Positions 8,192-15,252 of a stretch of DNA of 64,000 nucleotides are shown here, one piece after another. The translations under genes were made by a program, and so were the position numbers. The first letter of the stretch is position 1; each line of letters begins with the position of its first letter. The notes below the pieces were generated by a model, which was given only the letters and a program-made list of their open reading frames with translations, was not told the DNA's origin and did no database searches. Origin of the DNA: Hymenobacter sediminicola (GTDB taxonomy: Bacteria > Bacteroidota > Bacteroidia > Cytophagales > Hymenobacteraceae); contig NZ_CP060202.1 of NCBI RefSeq assembly GCF_014250515.1, positions 3,345,001 to 3,409,000 on the forward strand, read 5' to 3'.

Positions 8192-10036
8192 ATGGCCCGA
8201 AGCGGAATGAATACCAGCGGCATCGACCTTGCGCCGGTGCCCGAGAAAAAGAAACTCAGCAAAGAAAGTTTTCAGCGCGGGCTGCGGATTTTCCGCTTCA
8301 CGCTGCCCTACCGGGGCAAGTTCATTATTGGGCTGCTGCTGCTGGCGTTCAGCACCAGCACGTTTCTGGCGTTTCCGTGGGTAGCTGGCAAACTGGTAGA
8401 TGCCGCCAACCACAAGCCCGTGTCGCTGCCCGGCGGCCTCGTGCTCGACATCGACCGGATTGCGCTGCTGCTGTTCTGCATCATTGTGCTGCAGGGGCTG
8501 TTTTCTTTTGGCCGGATCTGGTTTTTTACGCAGGTAAGCGAGTTTACCGTGCGCGACATTCGGCGGGGACTGTACCAGAAGTTCATGCACCTGCCCATCC
8601 CGTACTTCGAGACGCACCGCGTAGGCGAAATCAACTCCCGCATCACCACCGATGTAGCACAGATTCAGGATGCTTTTTCGCTGACTCTGGCCGAGCTGTT
8701 CCGGCAGGTTGTGACGCTGCTCTTCAGCATCGGGGCCATTATGATGGTCAGCATCAAGCTGTCCTTGTTTATGCTGGCCACTTTTCCACTGATTGTAGGG
8801 CTGGTATTTCTGTTCGGGCGCAACATCCGCGCCCTGGCACGCACGACGCAGGATGAGCTGGCTAAAACCAACATCATTGTGGCCGAAACGCTGCAGGCCA
8901 TCAACACGGTGAAGGCTTTCACCAACGAGGGGTTTGAAGTAGACCGTTATAACTTCTCGCTGAACCGGGCCGTGAAAGCAGCCCTGCGCGGCAATATGTA
9001 CCGGGGCGCTTTTGTCTCCTTCGTGATTATCGGGCTGTTGGGAGGCATTATTCTGGTGCTCTGGCGTGGGGCTACTCTTGTCAGTTCAACCGGGCCCGAC
9101 CACCTCGAAATTGGCCAACTGGTGTCGTTCATCATTTATACCGGCTTTGTGGGTGCTTCCGTAGGCGGCCTTGGCGAGCTGTACGGCAAGGTGCAAAGCA
9201 CGCTGGGCGCGTCGGAGCGGATTCTGGAAATCCTCGACGAGCCCACCGAACCCACCCACCAGCCGCGCGTAGCCGGCCGGGCACCATTGCAAATCCGCGG
9301 CGACATCGACTACCAGAACGTTGCCTTTCGCTACCCTACCCGCCCCGACATGGCAGTACTCAAAGACATCAGCTTTGATATTCAGGCCGGCGAGAAAGTT
9401 GCGCTGGTAGGCCCGTCGGGGGCCGGCAAATCCACGATTGTGCAGCTGCTGATGCAATTTTACGAGCTAAGCGGCGGCAAGATTCTGATAGATGGCCGCC
9501 CCACCAGCCAATACGACCTTACGGAGTTGCGCGGGCACATCGGCATCGTGCCGCAGGAAACCATCCTGTTTGGGGGTAGTATCCGCGAGAATATTGCCTA
9601 TGGCAAAACCGACGCGACCGATGAGGAAATTGTGTTGGCGGCACGCAAGGCCAATGCCTGGCAGTTTATTGAGTCGTTTCCGGAAGGGCTGGACACGCTG
9701 GTGGGCGAGCGGGGCATCAAGCTCAGCGGCGGCCAGCGCCAGCGGGTAGCCATTGCCCGCGCCATCCTGAAAAACCCAGCCATCCTGATTCTTGATGAGG
9801 CTACCTCTTCTCTCGACTCGGAAAGCGAGAAACTAGTGCAGCAGGCCATGGACGAACTGATGCAGAACCGGACCAGCATCATCATTGCCCACCGCCTCAG
9901 CACCATCCGCAAAGCCGACAAGATCCTCGTGATTGACGGCGGCCGCATCGTGGAGCAGGGCACGCATGAAGAATTAGCCCACAACGACAACGGCCTCTAC
10001 GCCAACCTGCTCAAGCTGCAGTTTGAGCTGAGCTAG
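8192..10036 (+). CDS. ABC exporter, fused permease and ATPase (ABCB/MsbA-like)
   Basis: A 614-aa half-transporter that should homodimerise in the inner membrane. Residues ~40-330 hold six transmembrane helices (ABC_membrane type 1) and ~370-614 the nucleotide-binding domain, with Walker A GPSGAGKST at 407-415, the signature LSGGQRQRVAIARA, Walker B ILILDEATSSLD and the H-loop IIAHRLST. All catalytic motifs are intact. It resembles lipid/multidrug exporters of the MsbA/ABCB group; the cargo is unknown. An alternative ATG lies 5 codons downstream. It is followed by a terminator and a new promoter. Confidence 0.9.
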   Translation: MARSGMNTSGIDLAPVPEKKKLSKESFQRGLRIFRFTLPYRGKFIIGLLLLAFSTSTFLAFPWVAGKLVDAANHKPVSLPGGLVLDIDRIALLLFCIIVLQGLFSFGRIWFFTQVSEFTVRDIRRGLYQKFMHLPIPYFETHRVGEINSRITTDVAQIQDAFSLTLAELFRQVVTLLFSIGAIMMVSIKLSLFMLATFPLIVGLVFLFGRNIRALARTTQDELAKTNIIVAETLQAINTVKAFTNEGFEVDRYNFSLNRAVKAALRGNMYRGAFVSFVIIGLLGGIILVLWRGATLVSSTGPDHLEIGQLVSFIIYTGFVGASVGGLGELYGKVQSTLGASERILEILDEPTEPTHQPRVAGRAPLQIRGDIDYQNVAFRYPTRPDMAVLKDISFDIQAGEKVALVGPSGAGKSTIVQLLMQFYELSGGKILIDGRPTSQYDLTELRGHIGIVPQETILFGGSIRENIAYGKTDATDEEIVLAARKANAWQFIESFPEGLDTLVGERGIKLSGGQRQRVAIARAILKNPAILILDEATSSLDSESEKLVQQAMDELMQNRTSIIIAHRLSTIRKADKILVIDGGRIVEQGTHEELAHNDNGLYANLLKLQFELS

Positions 10037-10070
10037 CACAAATATATTCCCGCTAGCTTTGTATTTCTGC

Positions 10071-10093
10071 GCCGCTTCGGAATCCGGAGCGGC
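10071..10093 (+). terminator. intrinsic terminator after the ABC exporter
   Basis: Ten-bp arms GCCGCTTCGG and CCGGAGCGGC (one mismatch), 3-nt loop, followed by CTATTTTTG. The U-tract overlaps the next promoter element. Confidence 0.6.
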
Positions 10094-10094
10094 C

Positions 10095-10102
10095 TATTTT
10101 TG
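10095..10102 (+). promoter_or_regulatory. Bacteroidota -7 element TATTTTTG
   Basis: Exact TAnnTTTG match 52 nt before the CDF transporter ATG; it shares bases with the T-tract of the preceding terminator. Confidence 0.4.
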
Positions 10103-10154
10103 TACTGTCCTTTCCCTGCCTGCTTAGCAGAACAGTACCTGACCACCGCCCCTT

Positions 10155-11150
10155 ATGTCCGTCACCCGACTCAAACAACGTCTGGCTTTGCTTTCGCTCG
10201 TGGTGAGCTTGGCCCTGGTGCTGGTGAAGTTCTACGCCTATTTCCTGACCCGCTCACAGGCCGTTTTGACCGACGCCCTGGAGTCCATTATCAATGTGGT
10301 GGCTAGTGGGTTTGCCCTCTACAGCGTGTATCTGGCCAGTCTGCCCAAGGACGAAAACCACCCGTACGGCCACGGTAAGATTGAGCATCTGTCGGTAGGG
10401 TTTGAGGGCGGCTTGATTCTGATGGCGGGCGGCTTTATTTTCTATTCGGCCGTCAAGTCAATGCTGTATCCGCACACATTGGAGCAGCCGGGCTGGGGGA
10501 TGGTGCTACTGGCCGCTACGGCCATCGTAAATCTGCTGGTGGGCTTTGTGCTGGTGCGGGCCGGCCGCCAGCACCACTCGCCGACATTGGTCGGGGATGG
10601 GCAACATCTCTATATCGATTCGCTCAGCACGCTGGTATCCTGTGCGGCGCTGCTGATGGTGCTGGTTACCGGCGACGTAGTTTTTGACTCTGCTGCTTCG
10701 GTGTTGCTGGGCGTGTTTATCGTCGTAAATGGTTACCGCATGGTGCGCCGCTCGGTGGGTGGCCTCATGGACGAGTCGGATGTGGCTACCGTGGCACAGG
10801 TAATCGGGGAGCTACAGACGCTGCGCCAGCCCGCTTGGATAGATGTGCACAACCTGCGCGTGCTGCGCTACGGGGCCAATCTGCACATCGACTGCCACGT
10901 GAGCATGCCCTACTATTTCAGCCTGGAAGAAGTGCATACCGAAGTGCACCGCATCGAGGATTTTATTCGCAGCCGGTTTGAGGTGGAAGTAGAAATGTTT
11001 GTGCACGCCGACCCCTGTTCGTTTGCCGCCTGCTCGCACTGCCACATGGCCGATTGTCCTGTGCGCCAACATGCCTTCACCCGCGAAATTCCCTGGACCG
11101 TAGCCAACGCCATGAAGGACGAGCGGCATTATCTGGCAGAGCAAGCGTAA
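10155..11150 (+). CDS. Cation diffusion facilitator (CDF) metal transporter with Cys-rich C-terminus
   Basis: Inner-membrane metal:proton antiporter of the CDF/ZitB type, 331 aa. Six helices fill residues ~15-210; the HxxxD-type site and the family loop HPYGHGKIEHLS are visible, with a second D-rich helix near YIDSLST. The cytoplasmic ferredoxin-like domain follows (residues ~215-285). After it comes an unusual segment, CSFAACSHCHMADCPVRQH, with four Cys and two His that could bind an extra zinc or other soft metal. Substrate is likely Zn(II), possibly Co, Fe or Cd. The next gene starts 4 nt downstream, suggesting an operon with the YcxB-like pair. Confidence 0.88.
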   Translation: MSVTRLKQRLALLSLVVSLALVLVKFYAYFLTRSQAVLTDALESIINVVASGFALYSVYLASLPKDENHPYGHGKIEHLSVGFEGGLILMAGGFIFYSAVKSMLYPHTLEQPGWGMVLLAATAIVNLLVGFVLVRAGRQHHSPTLVGDGQHLYIDSLSTLVSCAALLMVLVTGDVVFDSAASVLLGVFIVVNGYRMVRRSVGGLMDESDVATVAQVIGELQTLRQPAWIDVHNLRVLRYGANLHIDCHVSMPYYFSLEEVHTEVHRIEDFIRSRFEVEVEMFVHADPCSFAACSHCHMADCPVRQHAFTREIPWTVANAMKDERHYLAEQA

Positions 11151-11154
11151 GTAG

Positions 11155-11703
11155 ATGTCAGCTAGCATTACTGTTTCCGAGACGCAGCTTAGCGCCCTTG
11201 AGTTTACCCGGATTCACCAGATTCAGGAGCAGCGCCGCTACCCGGACGCGGTACGGCAGCGCCAAATAGCGCCACTGGCTTCGCCGGCCGGCTGGAACTA
11301 TTGGTGGGCCGTAGGGTGGCTTTTGCTGCTGCTTGCCGGCATCTGGTTGGCCCCTGAGCTTTGGCAGCGCTATCTGCGGCTGGCGCTATTTGCCTCCCTG
11401 GTTACAACCATCGGGCTGTTGTATCAGCGCTATGAATACCGAAAGGCATTCCGGCAAAGTCCCACAGCGGGCCTCCACACGAAGTTTGAGGTGTTGGAAA
11501 CTGGTATAATCATCGAACACGAAGGCCGGTTTACTACCTTTCTGTGGCAGGAGTTCTATCGTATCCGGCACATCGAATCGTGGCTCCTGCTTTATCCTAA
11601 CCAGGAGTATTGCTACTACCTGGATTTGCGCAACGTGCAACCGCCTGCTACTTCGTCTGAGGTGCTGAACAGGCTGACCAAACACAAACTTCTCACGCAC
11701 TAG
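11155..11703 (+). CDS. YcxB-like membrane protein (first of a tandem pair)
   Basis: A 182-aa protein with two adjacent transmembrane helices (around residues 45-62 and 70-88, WWAVGWLLLLLAGIWLA and LALFASLVTTIGLLY) followed by a ~95-residue cytoplasmic beta-rich domain. The C-terminal pattern FEVLETGIIIEHEGRFTTFLW...RIRHIESWLLLYPNQEYCYYLDLR is that of YcxB-like proteins, related to bacterial PH domains. It begins 4 nt after the CDF gene and ends 39 nt before a close paralogue, so co-transcription is likely. Function unknown. Confidence 0.72.
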   Translation: MSASITVSETQLSALEFTRIHQIQEQRRYPDAVRQRQIAPLASPAGWNYWWAVGWLLLLLAGIWLAPELWQRYLRLALFASLVTTIGLLYQRYEYRKAFRQSPTAGLHTKFEVLETGIIIEHEGRFTTFLWQEFYRIRHIESWLLLYPNQEYCYYLDLRNVQPPATSSEVLNRLTKHKLLTH

Positions 11704-11742
11704 CTCTTGCCTGTTTATCCCCTGCTTGCCCCCGGTGTGTTG

Positions 11743-12240
11743 ATGACGTCCGACGACTTCGTGGCCGTGAACTTCCGCCTGTGGCGGCGGCAGCGCCGCA
11801 CCCGTTTCAACCACTGGCTGCTGGGCTTGGCGCTGCTGTTGCTGGCCGTAAGTGTAGCAGTTGATGTGGTACAGAATGGACACATTACAAACCTGAGCAC
11901 ACTGGCAATGCTGGCTGTAGGGCTGCTCTATGGCCTGTTGCGGATGGTGTTGGTGCGCTACCAACTGCGGCGTGGCTTCACGAAGAACCCTGCGAATCAG
12001 CAGCCCATTGACTTTGCTTTTGACACCGACCGACTGCGCGGCAGCAGTAGCGCCAGCACCTTTGCGGTGCGCTGGAACCAGTTGCAGCGTGCTATTCGCG
12101 TCGGCGACGACTGGCTGCTGCTCTACCCCAACGATGCAGCCTGCTACTACCTGGACCTGCGCCGCCTGCAGGCGCCGGCCACACCTGCCGACGTGCTGGC
12201 GCTGCTACGGGAGCAGCAGGTTGCGGTAGTGGAGTTGTAG
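11743..12240 (+). CDS. YcxB-like membrane protein (second of a tandem pair)
   Basis: A 165-aa paralogue of the preceding protein with the same layout: an N-terminal arginine-rich stretch (FRLWRRQRRTRF), two transmembrane helices, and a C-terminal domain ending in WNQLQRAIRVGDDWLLLYPNDAACYYLDLRRLQAPATPADVL, aligning with WLLLYPNQEYCYYLDLRNVQPPATSSEVL in the first copy. The start at 11743 gives the better N-terminus; an in-frame ATG lies 36 bp upstream. The pair looks like a local gene duplication with substantial divergence. Function unknown. Confidence 0.7.
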   Translation: MTSDDFVAVNFRLWRRQRRTRFNHWLLGLALLLLAVSVAVDVVQNGHITNLSTLAMLAVGLLYGLLRMVLVRYQLRRGFTKNPANQQPIDFAFDTDRLRGSSSASTFAVRWNQLQRAIRVGDDWLLLYPNDAACYYLDLRRLQAPATPADVLALLREQQVAVVEL

Positions 12241-12295
12241 CAACGTAGCTAATGCAACTTCCGTCGGAGGCTGTGTCTTTCGGCCGACAGTTATA

Positions 12296-12317
12296 AACCC
12301 GCGCTCCAACGCGGGTT
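12296..12317 (+). terminator. intrinsic terminator after the CDF/YcxB operon
   Basis: Eight-bp arms AACCCGCG and CGCGGGTT with a 6-nt loop and trailing TT; it directly precedes the next promoter element. Confidence 0.6.
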
Positions 12318-12321
12318 TTGC

Positions 12322-12329
12322 TACTTTTG
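12322..12329 (+). promoter_or_regulatory. Bacteroidota -7 element TACTTTTG
   Basis: Exact TAnnTTTG match 31 nt upstream of the DUF2911 gene start at 12361. Confidence 0.5.
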
Positions 12330-12360
12330 AGCCGCTACTCATTCTCACCTTTTTCTTTTC

Positions 12361-13245
12361 ATGAAAGCTCTACTTTCTTTCTCTGCCGGAATGGCCCTGC
12401 TGGCGGTTGCGCCACTTACCACTCAGGCCCAGATCAGCACACCGCAGCCTAGCCCCAAAAGCACAATCCAGCAGCGTGTAGGCCTCACCGACATCACCAT
12501 CACGTATTCGCGCCCCAGCGCCAAGGGCCGGGTTATCTTCGGTGATTCTACCTCGAAGGCCATTGTACCATATGCCAAACGCTGGCGCACGGGCGCCAAC
12601 AACTCCACCACCATCAAGTTCTCAGACGATGTGACGGTGGAAGGCAAGAAAGTGGCGGCCGGCGAATACGCTCTGTACACGGTACCCGGCAAAACTACCT
12701 GGACGGTGGTGCTCAGTAAGGACACCAAGCAGGGTGGCAACGTGGCCAACTACAAGGACGCCGACAACGTGGCCAGCTTCTCGGTGAAGCCCTACAAAAC
12801 AACCGTAAAGGCCGAAACCTTCACCATCAACTTCTCTGACCTGACGCCCGCCACGGCCAACGTGGACATGCTATGGGAAACGACCGGCGCCAAGTTCAAA
12901 GTGGTGGCCGACGTAGACCCCAAAGTGGTGGCACAGATTGACGAAAAGGTGACCAAAAACGCCTCGCCTAGCACCAACGACCTGGCCGCTGCCGCCGTCT
13001 ACTACTACGACAACGACAAGGACCTGAAGCAGGCTCTGACCTGGATGCAGAAGGCCAACGAGAAAGACCCCAAATTCTGGAACGTGCACACCGAGGCTAA
13101 AATCCGGATGAAGATGAAGGACTACAAAGGAGCCCTCACGGCCGCCGAACAGTCGCGCACACTGGCCCAGACCGCCAAAAACACCGACTACGTAAAAATG
13201 AACGACGAAATTATTGCTGCCGCCAAAAAGAACGGCGCCAAGTAA
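12361..13245 (+). CDS. DUF2911 domain protein, secreted, with TPR-like tail
   Basis: A 294-aa exported protein. The signal peptide ends near TTQAQ; residues ~30-185 match DUF2911 (QRVGLTDITITYSRPSAKGR, then WRTGANNSTTIKFSDDV and AGEYALYTVPGKTTWTVVLSKD), a conserved periplasmic family of unknown function abundant in Bacteroidota. The last ~100 residues contain two or three helical hairpins of TPR type (YYYDNDKDLKQALTWMQKA, then MKDYKGALTAAEQSRTLA). It is monocistronic, bounded by its own promoter element and a bidirectional terminator. Nothing in the neighbourhood points to a pathway. Confidence 0.87.
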   Translation: MKALLSFSAGMALLAVAPLTTQAQISTPQPSPKSTIQQRVGLTDITITYSRPSAKGRVIFGDSTSKAIVPYAKRWRTGANNSTTIKFSDDVTVEGKKVAAGEYALYTVPGKTTWTVVLSKDTKQGGNVANYKDADNVASFSVKPYKTTVKAETFTINFSDLTPATANVDMLWETTGAKFKVVADVDPKVVAQIDEKVTKNASPSTNDLAAAAVYYYDNDKDLKQALTWMQKANEKDPKFWNVHTEAKIRMKMKDYKGALTAAEQSRTLAQTAKNTDYVKMNDEIIAAAKKNGAK

Positions 13246-13261
13246 GCAACTAGTTTTCAAG

Positions 13262-13305
13262 CACTAAAAAGGCCTTCCACTAATTAGTGGAAGGCCTTTT
13301 TAGTG
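13262..13305. terminator. bidirectional terminator, perfect 44-bp palindrome
   Basis: Arms 13262-13283 and 13284-13305 are exact reverse complements with A/T-rich ends, between the convergent DUF2911 and symporter genes. Confidence 0.85.
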
Positions 13306-13338
13306 TCTACTGTTTCCCCAGCTTTCTGGCTAAGCCAA

Positions 13339-15069
13339 CTACAGCCCAGGCGGCTCTTCTGCTGTTAGGTCCTGTATAGCTGGCTCAGCGGGCAGCACTG
13401 CAGCCAGCAGCAGGCTCAACCCTACTACAATGCCGCTCCCAATGATATTGAACCAGAGGTAGCCGATATCGGTGCGCCAGAACAGCAGCAGCACTACCGC
13501 CTGGGCCACCACCGCCGACCAGAACACAGCTTTGCCACCCACGCGCTTCAGGAAAAAGGCGACCATGAAAATACCGAGAATGGTGCCATAGAACAGCGAG
13601 CCGAGAATATTCACGGCCTGAATCAGGTTTTCGAGGCGGGCGGCGAAGGTGGCAAAGCCGATGCCGAGCACGCCCCAGCCAATAGCCGCCCAGCGCGAAG
13701 CCTGCACATTGTGCGCCTCATCGGCGTGGGGGCGGCTGGGGCGGTACAGGTCGATGACGGTAGTAGAGGCCAGCGCATTGAGGCCAGCCGCCGCGGAGCC
13801 CATGGCCGCCGACAGCACTACAGCAATCAGCAGGCCCACCAAGCCCTGCGGCATATAGTTCAGCACAAACGTCAGGAACACGTAGTCGGTGTCTTTGGCT
13901 TCGGCGGAAGGCACGGCTTTCTTAAGCAGCACCTGGGCCTGTTGGCGCAGGCCGCGGGTGGCCGCGTTGGTCGCCTGCAAATGCGTCTGGGCGGCGGCCA
14001 GTTGGGCTGGGTCGTCGGAGTGCAGGGCTTCCACGAGTTGGGTAGTGGCCTGGCGGCGGGCCAGAAACAGGGTTTCGTGCGCGTCTTCCAGGGTGCGTAG
14101 TTGCGGACCGTACTCAGCAGAGCGGGCTACCCGGTCGTGCACGGGCCGGTTGAAGGTGAGCGGCGGCGGACTGAACTGATAAAACACAAACAGCAGCACC
14201 CCAATCAGTAGAATTCCGAACTGCATAGGCACTTTCACGAGGCCGTTCATGAGCAGCCCTAAGCGGCTCTGCGTGATACTGCGGCCCGCCAGGTAACGCT
14301 GCACTTGGCTCTGGTCGGTGCCGAAGTAGGACAACGCTAGAAACAAGCCGCCCGTCATGCCCGACCAGAAGTTGTACCGGTCGGTGGGGTCGAAGTGGAA
14401 GTCTACCAGATTGAGCTTGCCCTGATGCCCGGCTACCTGCAGAGCTTCTGTGAAGCCAACTTCGGGCGGCAGGTAGTGCACCAGCAGATAGCCTGCCACC
14501 ACCATGCCGGTGAAGATTACAGCCACCTGCCCCTGCTGCGTCACCATTACGGCGCGAGTACCGCCCGCCACAGTGTAGGCAATCATGATACCGCCCAGCA
14601 GCCACACGGTCAGGTTGATGTTCCAGCCCAGAATGGCCGACAATACCAGCGCAGGCGCGTACAGCGAAAGGCCATTACTCAGACCACGCTGCACCAGAAA
14701 CAGCAGCGCCGCCAGCGTGCGGGTGCGCCTATCGAAGCGGCCTTCCAGGTACTCGTAGGCCGTAAATACTTTGAGGCGGTGGTAGATGGGCACCGCAAAC
14801 AGCGCAATCAGTACCATGGCCAGCGGCAGGCCAAAGTAGAACTGAATGAAGCGCATGCCGTCGTCGTAGGCCTGGCCGGGCGTGCTGAGGAAGGTGATGG
14901 CCGAGGCCTGGGTGGCAATAATGCTCAGCCCCACGCCCCACCAGGAAGCGTCACGGTCGCCGAGCAGATACGAATCGAGCGTGGCGCCAGCCCCGCGGGT
15001 ACGCCACGCCCCGTACCCAATAATGAAGATAAGCGTGCTGCTGAGCACCAACCAGTCGAAGGTACTCAT
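13339..15069 (-). CDS. Sodium:solute symporter with large extramembrane insertion
   Basis: SSS-family sodium symporter of 576 aa, longer than the usual ~500. The N-terminus MSTFDWLVLSSTLIFIIGYG starts TM1; ATQASAITFLSTPGQAYDDG is the SSS TM2-3 region. Around residues 295-390 a ~95-residue hydrophilic, Ala/Gln-rich helical insertion (about ARSAEYGPQLRTLEDAHETL to KKAVPSAEAKDTDY) separates two helices; this accounts for the extra length. Its ATG overlaps the TGA of a 43-residue membrane protein gene (ATGA), so translation is coupled. Substrate unknown. It is only distantly similar to the symporter at 6.1-7.6 kb. Confidence 0.87.
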   Translation of the reverse strand: MSTFDWLVLSSTLIFIIGYGAWRTRGAGATLDSYLLGDRDASWWGVGLSIIATQASAITFLSTPGQAYDDGMRFIQFYFGLPLAMVLIALFAVPIYHRLKVFTAYEYLEGRFDRRTRTLAALLFLVQRGLSNGLSLYAPALVLSAILGWNINLTVWLLGGIMIAYTVAGGTRAVMVTQQGQVAVIFTGMVVAGYLLVHYLPPEVGFTEALQVAGHQGKLNLVDFHFDPTDRYNFWSGMTGGLFLALSYFGTDQSQVQRYLAGRSITQSRLGLLMNGLVKVPMQFGILLIGVLLFVFYQFSPPPLTFNRPVHDRVARSAEYGPQLRTLEDAHETLFLARRQATTQLVEALHSDDPAQLAAAQTHLQATNAATRGLRQQAQVLLKKAVPSAEAKDTDYVFLTFVLNYMPQGLVGLLIAVVLSAAMGSAAAGLNALASTTVIDLYRPSRPHADEAHNVQASRWAAIGWGVLGIGFATFAARLENLIQAVNILGSLFYGTILGIFMVAFFLKRVGGKAVFWSAVVAQAVVLLLFWRTDIGYLWFNIIGSGIVVGLSLLLAAVLPAEPAIQDLTAEEPPGL

Positions 15070-15197
15070 GCAGCGAAGGTGCGGGTCAGGTACGTGAAGA
15101 AGGCTACTTCCGCGGCCAGCGCAGCCAGCACCAGCCAGTACCACGCCCGCCACGAAGGCAACAGCGGCGGCTTTTCAGATTCGGGGATAGTAGACAT
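15066..15197 (-). CDS. 43-residue single-TM protein coupled to the sodium symporter
   Basis: The frame reads MSTIPESEKPPLLPSWRAWY and continues WLVLAALAAEVAFFTYLTRTFAA before a TGA stop that overlaps the symporter ATG by one base pair set (ATGA). It has a short Pro/acidic cytoplasmic N-terminus and one transmembrane helix (residues ~18-38). The ATGA coupling, the correct membrane-protein composition and the absence of any other explanation for the 130-bp spacer support it as a real gene. It could be a small accessory subunit of the symporter; that is inference. I recognise no named family. Confidence 0.7.
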   Translation of the reverse strand: MSTIPESEKPPLLPSWRAWYWLVLAALAAEVAFFTYLTRTFAA

Positions 15198-15252
15198 AGA
15201 AAACGAAGGTAAAGTAAACCTCAGGAACGCCGGCTATAAAACGCCGCCGACA

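Noticed and set aside
13262..13305. Insertion-sequence terminal repeat or attachment site
   Set aside because: The palindrome lies between convergent gene ends with A/T tails; no transposase or second copy, so a terminator explains it.
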